Counted from the stretch's first letter, positions 44,926-53,814 are shown. The stretch: DNA of 64,000 nucleotides from DAITAZ01 sp036824045 (GCA_036824045.1 DAITAZ010000013.1:1-64000); one strand, 5' to 3'. Numbers and translations: made by a program. Notes: generated by a model not told the origin, from the sequence alone.

Positions 44926-45238
44926 CTGGCGTCCCCTTCGTTTGGCGGCTCAAAATGGACGTCGGCGCAATTGAGCGAGACGTGGCCTGGCTCTGATAAC
45001 TTCATGATAGACGTCGGATTTTTTATGAGTTGTGATTTTGTTGACGTCGTTAGGGTAAACGAAGGTGCCAATACCATACCCCGGGAGGGTATTGGCGTCA
45101 GCCCGTTTCAATGACAATTCCTGTGCCGCTGAGAGGTGGCTAATCGTGCAGAGATGGCCGTTCATATCAAGGGCGGTTGCGCCCGGTCCATTGCCGGAGT
45201 TCAACTGCCGACACAACGGAATTGCATAGGGGACAATC
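44926..45238. other. Divergent regulatory region between luxR-type gene and lectin-like gene
   Basis: 313 bases without a gene, lower in GC than the flanks. Contains three direct copies of GACGTCG (44958, 45010, 45043), a 30-base near-palindrome (45067-45096) and an AGGGGA ribosome site for the rightward gene. No clear sigma-70 promoter could be assigned. Confidence 0.6.
45067..45096. promoter_or_regulatory. Long perfect inverted repeat, candidate operator
   Basis: Arms GCCAATACC (45067-45075) and GGTATTGGC (45088-45096) are fully complementary with a 12-base spacer. It lies between the LuxR-type regulator and the lectin-like gene. LuxR-family dimers use dyads of about 20-30 bases, so this is the natural operator candidate. 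It has no T-run and is unlikely to be a terminator. Confidence 0.45.
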
Positions 45239-46324
45239 ATGAGCACAGCTTCTATTTCTGGCATTTATTCAGCGGACGATGGTGGCAGTTACTTTGTGCG
45301 CTTTGTGGGGAGCGAAACAGGAGGGAGGATCTTCTGGTTTGGAGAGCATCCGAATGGAAACTTCTCCAACGTGCTGACCGCGGAGGTCAATGTGGCGCCA
45401 GTTGGGGATATCTGCTGGCTGGAGAATGTCCGGTGGGCCGACGTGCCCAAAGGGCGGATTGGGGGTGGAGGCAGCGACCTGGAGTTGGCGATCATCAACG
45501 GTCAGATCCTCAGGAGCCTCGATGCAGGCGGTTTTGGCGGATCGAGGTGGATCCGGGCGACCGGAGAGCCGAGGCGCATGGGGCCGATGCTGAACCCCGG
45601 GTTTGCCGGGGAGGGGCTGACCGGGATATGGGACGGCGACGACGGTGCCACGTACTACGTTCGACAGATGGGAAATCAGGTGTTCTGGTTCGGAGAATCC
45701 TGCGCCCTGCCGGGGGAGATTCCTGCCTTCGCCAATGTTTTCGTAGGTGGTTTAGCCGGGAGGAATCTGTCTGGCGAGTGGGCTGATGTGCCATACGGGC
45801 GCAACAATGGAACGGGTACTTTGGAGTTGCTCGTCGAGGGGAACAGCATGAGCCAGCGGGCGGGCACCGGCGGCTTTTCGTGCCGCAACTGGGTCAGGCG
45901 GCAGGTGGCCCGGGATACCGTGGTGTCATCCTTGTCGGTATTCATCGCCACCTCTACGCAGGCCCGTGCCGACGACCTGCGCGGGGGATCGGTGGAATAC
46001 GGAACGGTGCAATTGACCGGGGGCAGGCTGCTGCCCAAGGTGAATCTGAACAACGGACAGTCCCTTCAGCCCGGCCAGTTCGACAACAGCGAATTGCCCT
46101 TGCCCGCTGGCACCCGGCTGTCGGACTTGCAGGCGTTCATCCTGGAGCATGATGGTGCCCCGCGAAACCTGTTTGATACCTACGACAACTGGGATGTGGG
46201 GGTTGTCCAGATCAATGTGCGCCTGCGGCCGAACGGTTGCGCCTATCAGTACCGGCGAGTGGTCGGGCAGCCGGTCAGGCGCATGACTGGGCAAACCACC
46301 ACGATGACCGTCGGACTTGCCTGA
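45239..46324 (+). CDS. Duplicated-domain lectin-like protein of unknown function
   Basis: 361 residues, no signal peptide. Two tandem repeats of about 95 residues (about 8-106 and 129-222) share the order G-I-Y/W..DDG..Y.VR...G..FWFGE...NV...WADVP.GR..G...L.L....GGF..W. A third, different beta-rich domain (about 225-360, with a LSVFIATSTQARADDLRGG segment) resembles PLAT or carbohydrate-binding modules. I recognise the WFGE/WADVP repeat from other bacterial proteins but not a function. AGGGGA precedes the ATG. It lies 37 bases before the TIR-CHASE2 gene and is probably co-transcribed with it. Confidence 0.75.
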   Translation: MSTASISGIYSADDGGSYFVRFVGSETGGRIFWFGEHPNGNFSNVLTAEVNVAPVGDICWLENVRWADVPKGRIGGGGSDLELAIINGQILRSLDAGGFGGSRWIRATGEPRRMGPMLNPGFAGEGLTGIWDGDDGATYYVRQMGNQVFWFGESCALPGEIPAFANVFVGGLAGRNLSGEWADVPYGRNNGTGTLELLVEGNSMSQRAGTGGFSCRNWVRRQVARDTVVSSLSVFIATSTQARADDLRGGSVEYGTVQLTGGRLLPKVNLNNGQSLQPGQFDNSELPLPAGTRLSDLQAFILEHDGAPRNLFDTYDNWDVGVVQINVRLRPNGCAYQYRRVVGQPVRRMTGQTTTMTVGLA

Positions 46325-46361
46325 TCGTGGGCCCGCATTGAGATAACAACGGAGCCGGCGG

Positions 46362-48086
46362 ATGGGCATGTGGAATAGACGGCCCTCCCCGGCCACCTTC
46401 GTTTGCTATCGTCGCTCGGACGCCGCTGCATTTGCCTACGCAGTTACCCAATACCTGAGCAGCCGCTTTGGCGCCGATGCGGTCTTCTGGGACCAGTCGG
46501 GCATCGAGGTGGGGGGCGATTTTCCCCAGGTGATCGCAGAACGCCTTGAAGCGGCTACCGAGGTGCTGGTGCTGATCGGGCCGCACTGGCTGGAGGCGCG
46601 GGGGGCGGATGGCCAGCGGCGCCTCAACGACCCCGCCGACTGGGTGCGCATCGAGGTGGCTCGGGCGCTCCAGCGGGGCAAGCGGGTGATTCCGGTCCTG
46701 CTCGGCAGCGCCAGCTTGCCCGCGCCCGCCGATCTGCCCCCCGATCTGCTGCCTTTGCTCAGCCGTAATGGCTGCAAGTTGCGCGATGCCGAGTTGCAGG
46801 ACGATCTCGTCACTCTGGGCAACCGCATTGAGGGCCGCACCCCGGTTCAGGTGACGCTGTGGGTGCTGGCGATCAGCCTGCTCCTGGTGCCGGCAGTGCT
46901 CGCGGTGATGGGGTGGTTGCGGCTCCTGGACGGCGTGTTCAGCCTGGATACGCGGGTGGAGAACTGGCTTGCCACCTATGCCGCGCCGCCGGCCACCCCG
47001 GTGGGGGCCAACCTGCTGTTGGTGAGCATTTCTGAGGCGACCCAGGGCGCGCTGGGGCTGGAGGAGATCGGCCCGGGCTGGCGCCATCACCATGCGACCC
47101 TGGTGCGCAACCTGGCCCAGGCGGGTGCCCGGGCGGTGGTGTTCGACCTGCGCTTCGACGGGGCGAGTCCGGCCGATGCCGAACTGGGCGAGGCCATCCT
47201 CGCAGCCCAGAGTGCGGGCACCGCGGTGGTGGCAGGTGCGAGTGAATTCCACCGGGACGGCACGCCCATCAGCGAAGCCGCGTTCGTCAACGATCTGGCC
47301 GGCTGGGCCATGCTCTGTCTGGGGCTCAAGGATGGCCGGCTGCCGGAAGTGCCTCTGGCGGCCGAGTCCGAGCGGGGCCGCTACGTGGAATCCCTGGCGC
47401 TTACTGCCGCCCGGGCGGCGGGGTTCGATCCGCCTTTCCGGGACATCTCCGATTTGTCCCGGGGGCTGTACGTGCGCGATGGCTCCCCCCGGGGGCTGCT
47501 GCAGCCCTATCCCGTCAAGCGCCGGGTGGGCGAGGGTGTGGCCTTCGGCTGTTCCGCGCTGGCGGAGAAGGATCTGGCCAGCCTTTTCCGCTTCGATCTC
47601 AGCCCCTTGGAGGCTCTGCGCGCGGCCACCGTGCGGGTGCCCTACGAACGGCTGCTGGCGCCGGGGGCGCCGGAACTGGCGGCGGCGCGGGGCAAGATTG
47701 CCCTGGTCGGCCTGCAGGTGGGCGATGACGAGAATTTCGAGGTGATTCGCGGTCTCCAGCGGGAATCCCGCTGGGGGATGGAACTGCAGGCGGACGCGCT
47801 CCGCGCCCTGCTGGAGGTGAAGTCCTCCGCTGACCTCCAGCAACCCTTGGCGCCCGCCTGGCAGGTGGTGGCTATCCTGGCCCTTTCCGTGGCTGCGACC
47901 CTGGCCGCCCTTGCGCGCGTCCGGCTTTTCCCCGCGCTGCCCTGGCTGGTAGCGGGCGGGCTTACCGTGTGCGTGGGCGTGCTCGCCTTCGTTCTTTACC
48001 GGCAGTTGCGGGTGACCCTGCCGGTGACCTACCTGCTGGCGGCGGTGCTCACCGCCTTTTTCACCTCCCGTCGCGTCTTCAAGTAA
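46362..48086 (+). CDS. TIR-CHASE2 membrane protein
   Basis: 574 residues. N-terminal TIR domain (about 10-155) with FVCYRRSDA and DWVRIEVARAL; E98 of DWVRIE aligns by motif with the catalytic glutamate of NAD-cleaving TIR domains (SARM1 has DWVHKE). A transmembrane helix (about 163-186), an extracytoplasmic CHASE2 sensor (about 190-490) and three C-terminal helices follow. Normally CHASE2 feeds a cyclase or kinase; here the output is TIR. Predicted role: a membrane receptor that triggers a TIR output, enzymatic or scaffold. NADase activity is inference. Confidence 0.82.
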   Translation: MGMWNRRPSPATFVCYRRSDAAAFAYAVTQYLSSRFGADAVFWDQSGIEVGGDFPQVIAERLEAATEVLVLIGPHWLEARGADGQRRLNDPADWVRIEVARALQRGKRVIPVLLGSASLPAPADLPPDLLPLLSRNGCKLRDAELQDDLVTLGNRIEGRTPVQVTLWVLAISLLLVPAVLAVMGWLRLLDGVFSLDTRVENWLATYAAPPATPVGANLLLVSISEATQGALGLEEIGPGWRHHHATLVRNLAQAGARAVVFDLRFDGASPADAELGEAILAAQSAGTAVVAGASEFHRDGTPISEAAFVNDLAGWAMLCLGLKDGRLPEVPLAAESERGRYVESLALTAARAAGFDPPFRDISDLSRGLYVRDGSPRGLLQPYPVKRRVGEGVAFGCSALAEKDLASLFRFDLSPLEALRAATVRVPYERLLAPGAPELAAARGKIALVGLQVGDDENFEVIRGLQRESRWGMELQADALRALLEVKSSADLQQPLAPAWQVVAILALSVAATLAALARVRLFPALPWLVAGGLTVCVGVLAFVLYRQLRVTLPVTYLLAAVLTAFFTSRRVFK

Positions 48087-48097
48087 AGGGGAAGCCC

Positions 48098-48874
48098 ATG
48101 CGCAGCGCGTTTGCAGGAAGTGCCGGGCCGGGGTACAGGCTGGTCGCCTGGCTGCTGGTGATCAGCCTCATGGCCGGTTGCGGGACCACGCTCGATGGCG
48201 CTTTTTCCCGGGGTGAGGGCGGCGGCTGGGAGAACAGCCGCTGGGCCGGCTTGCGCCTGGAGCGGGCGGGGCGGCCCCTGGCGCCCGGCCGCTACACCGC
48301 GCTGCAGCGGGGCGATTACATCGTCACCGACGCCAACACCTATGCCCTGATCCGCTTCGAGGCCGGCGCGGAAGCCTATCTGGCGCCCGGTTCGTCCGCC
48401 ACCATCGCTTCCCTCAGCAGTTTCCTGGGCGAGGTGCTGGTGAAGATCGAGCGTTTGCAGGGCCGGTTTGAAGTGAAGACCGAGTTCATCACTGCAGGCG
48501 CCAAGGGCACCGTGTTCCTGGTCCACGCCGAACCCGATGGCCGTGCCTGGGTGAGCGTGCTGCAAGGGGTGGTACGGGTGGCGTCCAATGCCGGTCGCTG
48601 GCCAGAGCAGGATCTGCAGCCCGGCGAGCGGGCGGACTTTTTCCGGGACCGGCCACCCACCCGCCGCCCCATGAGCGAGCCGGACGTGCGTGACATCCAG
48701 CGCCGCTACGAGCCCCTGGAGCAGGCGGCGCCGCCGGGCAAGGGCGTGGTGATCGGCGCCGGGGTGGGCCTGGCAGTGGTCGCCGGGGTGGTGATCAGCC
48801 GCGCCGGGCGGGGCGGAGGAGGGGGGCAGGGCGGCGGAAACGCGCCGGTGGGGACGGCGACTCGCGGGCCGTGA
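48098..48874 (+). CDS. FecR-domain lipoprotein
   Basis: 258 residues with a lipobox (LMAGC) after a signal helix, a FecR-like beta domain (about 65-180, TEFITAGAKGTVFLVHAE), and a C-terminal hydrophobic, glycine-rich tail (GVVIGAGVGLAVVAGVV then poly-Gly). FecR domains act in periplasmic signal relay. It begins 11 bases after the TIR-CHASE2 stop with AAAGGGGAAG as ribosome site, so it is likely an envelope partner of that receptor, possibly a ligand for CHASE2. Confidence 0.82.
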   Translation: MRSAFAGSAGPGYRLVAWLLVISLMAGCGTTLDGAFSRGEGGGWENSRWAGLRLERAGRPLAPGRYTALQRGDYIVTDANTYALIRFEAGAEAYLAPGSSATIASLSSFLGEVLVKIERLQGRFEVKTEFITAGAKGTVFLVHAEPDGRAWVSVLQGVVRVASNAGRWPEQDLQPGERADFFRDRPPTRRPMSEPDVRDIQRRYEPLEQAAPPGKGVVIGAGVGLAVVAGVVISRAGRGGGGGQGGGNAPVGTATRGP

Positions 48875-48986
48875 AGTACGCCACTCGTACCAGGGCGAAA
48901 GGGTGCGATAACCCGTCAGGGGCGCCAGGGAGTGCGGGTGGTCGCTGCGCCTGCCCGGGTACAAGCAACCAACAGGGGAAGACAAC

Positions 48987-49946
48987 ATGTATGCACTGGG
49001 ATCTGCAGGGCCGGAGGTACGCAGGATTCAACAACGCCTGACCGAGCTGGGGTGCTACACCGGCCCGGTGGATGGCGATTTTGGCGGCGGCACCTTGGCG
49101 GCGGTGCGCCGGTTCCAGCTCCGCCAGCGTCTGGAGGCGGACGGCGTGGTGGGCGACGGCACCTGGCAGGCGTTGTTTGGCGCGCCGGCCCAGTCCCCCG
49201 CGGCGGCGTCGGATTCCCTGCTGGCGCGCTGCCTGACCCTGACCGGCTCCTTCGAGACCGGCAAGGGCGCGCCGGACTGCTTCTGTGGCATCAGTGGCGA
49301 CTTCGACGGACAGGGCATCAGCTACGGCGTGCTGCAGTGGAACTTCGGCCAGGGCACCCTGCAGCCCCTGCTGCAGGAGATGCTGGACCGGCACCCGGAT
49401 GTGGCGGAAGACGTGTTCGGCGACTACCTGGAGCCCCTGCGCCAGGCGCTCGCGGCGGACAAGGACGAACTGATGGCCTTTGCCCGCAGCGTGCAAGACC
49501 CCAACCGCCACTTTGTGTACGAACCCTGGCGCGGCTTTGCCCGCGCGCTGGGGCGCACCCCGGAATTCCAGGCGGTGCAGCAGCGCCACGCCGCCGACGT
49601 CTATGCCCGGGCCCGGCAACTATGCCGGACCTTCGCCCTGGGCAGCGAGCGGGCGGTGGCGCTGATGTTCGACATCGTCACCCAGAACGGCTCCATCAAG
49701 CCTGTCACCCAGGCCCTCATCCAGAGCGACATCCGCACCCTCGGCGGCAAGCTCTCGGGCGATGCGCTGGAGGTGCGCAAGATGGAGATCGTGGCCAACC
49801 GCCGCGCCGAAGCCGCCAGCCCCGCCTGGGTGGATGACGTGCGCCGGCGCAAGCTGTGCATCGCCCGGGGTGGCGGCAGCGTCCATGGCATCACCTACGA
49901 CCTGGAAAAGCAGTTCGGCATCGGTCTGCGAGCGGCCGGAATCTGA
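48987..49946 (+). CDS. Peptidoglycan-binding protein with lysozyme-like domain
   Basis: 319 residues. A PG_binding_1 domain (about 5-62, GSAGPEVRRIQQRLTELG) precedes a lysozyme-superfamily-like domain (about 75-319) with candidate catalytic E90 in GSFETG and the GDFDGQGISYGVLQWNFGQG segment. There is no signal peptide, so export would need a dedicated route such as a type VI system, lysis or a non-classical path. The start follows AGGGGAAG. It lies 112 bases after the FecR gene on the same strand. Possible roles are effector, endolysin-like enzyme or cell-wall remodelling factor. Confidence 0.8.
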   Translation: MYALGSAGPEVRRIQQRLTELGCYTGPVDGDFGGGTLAAVRRFQLRQRLEADGVVGDGTWQALFGAPAQSPAAASDSLLARCLTLTGSFETGKGAPDCFCGISGDFDGQGISYGVLQWNFGQGTLQPLLQEMLDRHPDVAEDVFGDYLEPLRQALAADKDELMAFARSVQDPNRHFVYEPWRGFARALGRTPEFQAVQQRHAADVYARARQLCRTFALGSERAVALMFDIVTQNGSIKPVTQALIQSDIRTLGGKLSGDALEVRKMEIVANRRAEAASPAWVDDVRRRKLCIARGGGSVHGITYDLEKQFGIGLRAAGI

Positions 49947-50090
49947 CGGTTGCGGGCGGAGGTTGCCGTTCGTCGGCAGCCTCCGCCCGCACCTGGCTGA
50001 CGCGTAACCCGGCACGGCGGGCGGCCGCACCCCTGCCTATACTGGAGCCAGCGCACACCTGATGTGCAGCGCCAGAAGACGGGAGAAACC

Positions 50091-51305
50091 ATGTTGCCAA
50101 TCGAACGCGTCAAGAAGATCCTGCTCCAGCCCGCGCAGGAATGGCAGGTCATCCGGGGCGAGCAAACCGCCACCGCCGACCTCTTCAAGGGTTACGTACT
50201 GCCGCTCGCGGCCGTCAGCGCCGTGGCCGGCTTCATCGGCTACTGCCTCATAGGCGTTTCGGTGCCGTTTCTCGGCACCTACCGCATGCCCTTCCTTAAC
50301 GGGGTGGGCATGGCCGTTTCCTCTGTGGTGCTGGCGCTGGCGAGCGTCTACGCCATCGCCTATCTCATCAACGCCCTCGCGCCCAGGTTCGGCGCCCAGC
50401 CGGACATGGCGCAGGCCCTCAAGGTGGCGGCCTATTCCTACACCCCTGCCTGGGTGGCGGGCGTCCTGCAGATCCTGCCCTCCCTGGGCATGCTGGTGGT
50501 ACTGGCCAGCTTCTACGGGCTGTACCTGCTCTACCTGGGCCTGCAGGCGCTGATGCAGGCGCCCAGGGAAAAAGCCCTGCCTTACACCGCCGTGGTGGTG
50601 GTGTGCGCGGTGGTGCTCTCCCTGATCATCGGCGCCATCATGGCGGCCACCGGCGGTGGCCCCGGCGCCGCGGTGGGGTCCATGTCGCCTGCCGCCACCG
50701 GCCGCCCGGACGACGAGCGTCTGGCCAAGATGAAGGAATTCGGCGAGAAGATGGAAGCCGCCGGCCGCAAGCTCGAAGAAGCCCAGAAAAGCGGAGACCC
50801 CCAAGCCCAGGCCAAGGCCGCGGGCGAGGCCCTGGGCGCGCTGGCCGGTGCCACCGGCGGCCGCCCCCCGGTGGACCACCGGGAGCTCAAAGCCCTGTTG
50901 CCGGAAAGCCTGGACGGTCTGCCCCGCACTCAGGCCGAGAGCCAGACCGCCGGCCTGGGCGGCGCCAGCATGGCCCGGGCTGAAGCCCGCTACGGCGAGG
51001 GCGAGCGCAGCCTGCAGCTCAGCATCACCGATTCCGGCGGCGCCAAGGCCCTCATGGCCATGGCCGGCTTCGCCCTCATGGAATCCGAGAAGGAAAGCGC
51101 CGACGGCTACGAAAAAAGCGGCAAGGCCGATGGCCGCGTCTATCGCGAACGGCTGAGCAAATCCGCCCGCGAAGCCAGCTACGCCCTCATCGTCGGCGAC
51201 CGCTTCATGGTCGAAGCCGAAGGACACGGCCTCGACATGGCCGCCGTCAAGCAAGCCCTGGCCAAGGTGGATCTGGCCCGGCTGGAAGGGATGAAGGACA
51301 AGTAA
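50091..51305 (+). CDS. YIP1-family membrane protein with C-terminal soluble domain
   Basis: 404 residues. An N-terminal Yip1 domain (about 1-195) has about five transmembrane helices. Then comes a charged coiled segment (about 210-260, KMKEFGEKMEAAGRKLEEAQ) and a C-terminal domain (about 275-404) with repeated Ala/Glu helices. Typical YIP1 proteins are about 200 residues, so the C-terminal half is an extension. Function unknown; bacterial YIP1 proteins have been linked to membrane organisation only by fold. ATG 50091 follows GGGAGA. Confidence 0.8.
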   Translation: MLPIERVKKILLQPAQEWQVIRGEQTATADLFKGYVLPLAAVSAVAGFIGYCLIGVSVPFLGTYRMPFLNGVGMAVSSVVLALASVYAIAYLINALAPRFGAQPDMAQALKVAAYSYTPAWVAGVLQILPSLGMLVVLASFYGLYLLYLGLQALMQAPREKALPYTAVVVVCAVVLSLIIGAIMAATGGGPGAAVGSMSPAATGRPDDERLAKMKEFGEKMEAAGRKLEEAQKSGDPQAQAKAAGEALGALAGATGGRPPVDHRELKALLPESLDGLPRTQAESQTAGLGGASMARAEARYGEGERSLQLSITDSGGAKALMAMAGFALMESEKESADGYEKSGKADGRVYRERLSKSAREASYALIVGDRFMVEAEGHGLDMAAVKQALAKVDLARLEGMKDK

Positions 51306-51470
51306 GCGCCCCGCCGGCTCAGCGGGCCCGCTCCATGCGGAAGTTGAAGCTCCCCGGCCCCGGGGCGGCCAGTTGGGTCAAAACCCGACCCGGATCAAAC
51401 CCGCCGGCCCCATCGGGCGCGGGCTGCCGGTAGAATTCCCGCATTACACATTCGTAGTGGAGACCCAGCC

Positions 51471-53006
51471 ATGTCGCAACCCCTGCCAATTGCCAAAGCC
51501 CAGGATCAGGAGCTTTGCCTGCTGCCAGCCCTTGCCAACCGCCACGGTTTGATCACGGGGGCGACGGGCACGGGCAAGACGGTGACGCTGCAGAAGCTGG
51601 CGGAGTCGTTTTCCCGCATCGGGGTGCCGGTGTTCATGGCGGATGTGAAGGGCGACCTCTCCGGCCTGGGGGCGCCCGGGGTGGCGAGCGAGAAACTGAA
51701 GGCGCGGCTGGACACCCTGGGGGTGGCGGACTGGACCCCCGCTGCCTGCCCGGTGGTGTTCTGGGACGTGTTCGGCGAGAGCGGCCATCCGGTACGGGCG
51801 ACGGTGTCGGACATGGGGCCGCTGCTGCTGGCGCGGCTGATGAATCTGAACGACACCCAGGCGGGCGTGCTGCAACTGGTGTTCAAGATCGCCGACGATC
51901 AGGGCCTGTTGCTGCTGGACATGAAGGACCTGCGGGCGATGATCCAGTACGTGGGGGAGAACGCCAAGGAGTTCCAGACCGAGTACGGCAACGTGTCGGC
52001 GGCCTCCATCGGCGCCATCCAGCGGTCGCTGCTGACGCTCTCCGAGCAGGGCGCGGACAAGTTTTTCGGCGAGCCGATGCTGGACATCGCCGATCTGATG
52101 CAGACGGATGCCCGGGGCCACGGCGTGGTGAACGTGCTGGCGGCGGAAAAGCTCTCCAACGCGCCCAAGCTCTACTCCACCTTTCTGCTGTGGATGCTGG
52201 CGGAACTGTTCGAGCAGTTGCCCGAGGTGGGCGACATGGAAAAGCCCAAGCTGGTGTTCTTCTTCGACGAGGCGCACCTGCTGTTCAACGAGGCACCGCC
52301 GGCGTTGCTGGAGAAGGTGGAGCAGGTGGTGCGGCTGATCCGCTCCAAGGGCGTGGGGGTGTACTTCGTCACCCAGAATCCGCTGGACATTCCCGAAACC
52401 GTGTTGGGCCAGCTTGGCAACCGGGTCCAGCATGCCCTGCGTGCTTTCACCCCGCGGGACCAGAAGGCGGTAAAGACGGCGGCGGAAACCCTGCGGGCCA
52501 ACCCCAAGTTCAGCGCCGAAACCGCCATCACCGAACTGGGTGTGGGCGAGGCGCTGGTTTCCTTCCTCGACGAAAAAGGCCGGCCGAACATCGTGGAGCG
52601 CGCTTTCGTGCTGCCGCCCGCCAGCCGGCTGGGGCCGCTCAAACCGGAGGAACGCCAGGCCGCCATCGAAGGCTCGGTGATCTACGGCCACTACGAGGAG
52701 GCGATTGATCGCGAGTCCGCCTACGAGAAGCTGAAGGACGCGCCCGCCGCCACTGCGGCCGGGGCTGGCCAGACCCGCAGCGCCGGCAAGGCAGCCCAGG
52801 CTGCCGAGGCGGAAGAAGAGGAAGGTGGTGGCCTGCTGGGCGGCGCCTTGGGCTCCATCCTGTTTGGCTCCACCGGGCCGCGGGGTGGGCGGCGGGACGG
52901 TATTGTGCAGACCGCCGCCAAGAGCGTGGCCCGCACCGTGGGCAACGAGGTGGGCCGGCAGATCCTGCGCGGCGTGCTGGGTTCCATCCTGGGCGGCCGG
53001 CGTTAG
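51471..53006 (+). CDS. HerA-like P-loop ATPase (DUF853, YjgR family)
   Basis: 511 residues. Walker A GATGTGKTVTLQKL (from about residue 30) and Walker B FFFDEAHLLF near the middle put it in the HerA/FtsK superfamily; the length equals E. coli YjgR. The C-terminus is Ala/Glu-rich then Gly-rich. Some HerA-type ATPases work with nucleases such as NurA or in phage defence; no nuclease is adjacent here. It stands alone and is closed by the terminator at 53031. Confidence 0.9.
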   Translation: MSQPLPIAKAQDQELCLLPALANRHGLITGATGTGKTVTLQKLAESFSRIGVPVFMADVKGDLSGLGAPGVASEKLKARLDTLGVADWTPAACPVVFWDVFGESGHPVRATVSDMGPLLLARLMNLNDTQAGVLQLVFKIADDQGLLLLDMKDLRAMIQYVGENAKEFQTEYGNVSAASIGAIQRSLLTLSEQGADKFFGEPMLDIADLMQTDARGHGVVNVLAAEKLSNAPKLYSTFLLWMLAELFEQLPEVGDMEKPKLVFFFDEAHLLFNEAPPALLEKVEQVVRLIRSKGVGVYFVTQNPLDIPETVLGQLGNRVQHALRAFTPRDQKAVKTAAETLRANPKFSAETAITELGVGEALVSFLDEKGRPNIVERAFVLPPASRLGPLKPEERQAAIEGSVIYGHYEEAIDRESAYEKLKDAPAATAAGAGQTRSAGKAAQAAEAEEEEGGGLLGGALGSILFGSTGPRGGRRDGIVQTAAKSVARTVGNEVGRQILRGVLGSILGGRR

Positions 53007-53030
53007 GCGGAAGCTTGCCTGCCGTCGGCG

Positions 53031-53060
53031 ACAAGGCCCCGCGAGGGGCCTTGTTCTTTT
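53031..53060 (+). terminator. Intrinsic terminator after the HerA-like gene
   Basis: Perfect 10-bp stem ACAAGGCCCC/GGGGCCTTGT with a GCGA tetraloop, followed by TCTTTT. It is 25 bases downstream of the stop codon. Confidence 0.9.
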
Positions 53061-53120
53061 CAGGCGTCGTCGATTGGAGTATATAAGAACTTTCTAATTT
53101 TCCATTCCGGAGCTCCCGCC

Positions 53121-53699
53121 ATGCGTACCCTCGCTGCCCTCATGCTTGCCGCCCTCGGCGCCCTGCCCCTCGCCGCCTCCGCCCAGGACGTGGCCGAACT
53201 CACCGCCGACACCCGCGCCAAGGCGCTGCCGGTCCTGCCCAAAGTGGTCGGCATGATGCAGGACACGGTGGCCGCCGAGGGCGTGGAGAACGCCATCCCG
53301 GTGTGCAAGGACAAAGCGCCGCTGCTGCTCAAGCAGCGGGCCGAGGAGACCGGTTGGACGTTGCGCCGCGTGAGCCTGAAAGTGCGCAACCCGGAGCGGG
53401 GAACGGCTGACTTGTGGGAAGCGCGCCACCTGGCGGACTTTGACGTGCGCGCCGCCAACGGCGAAAAGCCGGAGAAGCTGGAAGTGGGCGAGATCGTCAC
53501 CCAGCCCGATGGCAAGAAGGTCTTCCGTTACCTGCGCGCCGTGCCCGTGGGCGAAGTGTGCGTCAAGTGCCATGGCGATCCGGCGCAGATGCCTGCGGGA
53601 CTGAAGGCCAAGCTGGCCGAGAGCTACCCCAAGGATCAGGCCACCGGCTATCGCCAGGGCCAGATCCGCGGCGCGCTCTCGGTGCTGCGGCCCCTGTAA
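53121..53699 (+). CDS. DUF3365-type (Tll0287-like) c-type heme protein, exported
   Basis: 192 residues with a signal peptide (about 1-22, ending AASAQ) and a DUF3365 domain. The c-type heme motif CVKCH (near residues 151-155) sits in the C-terminal third. Proteins of this fold sense redox or ligands in the periplasm, usually as the input of a kinase; here it is free-standing. The ATG at 53121 follows GGAG. Confidence 0.88.
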   Translation: MRTLAALMLAALGALPLAASAQDVAELTADTRAKALPVLPKVVGMMQDTVAAEGVENAIPVCKDKAPLLLKQRAEETGWTLRRVSLKVRNPERGTADLWEARHLADFDVRAANGEKPEKLEVGEIVTQPDGKKVFRYLRAVPVGEVCVKCHGDPAQMPAGLKAKLAESYPKDQATGYRQGQIRGALSVLRPL

Positions 53700-53814
53700 G
53701 GTCGGCGCCTCTCCGGCGGCCTGCCCTTTCTTCACGGGGGCAGGCACGGGTCGGTCTCGCCAGCCGCCGCCGGGGCGCAGTAGCATTGCCACTCCCCCCT
53801 GCCGGAGTGCCGCC

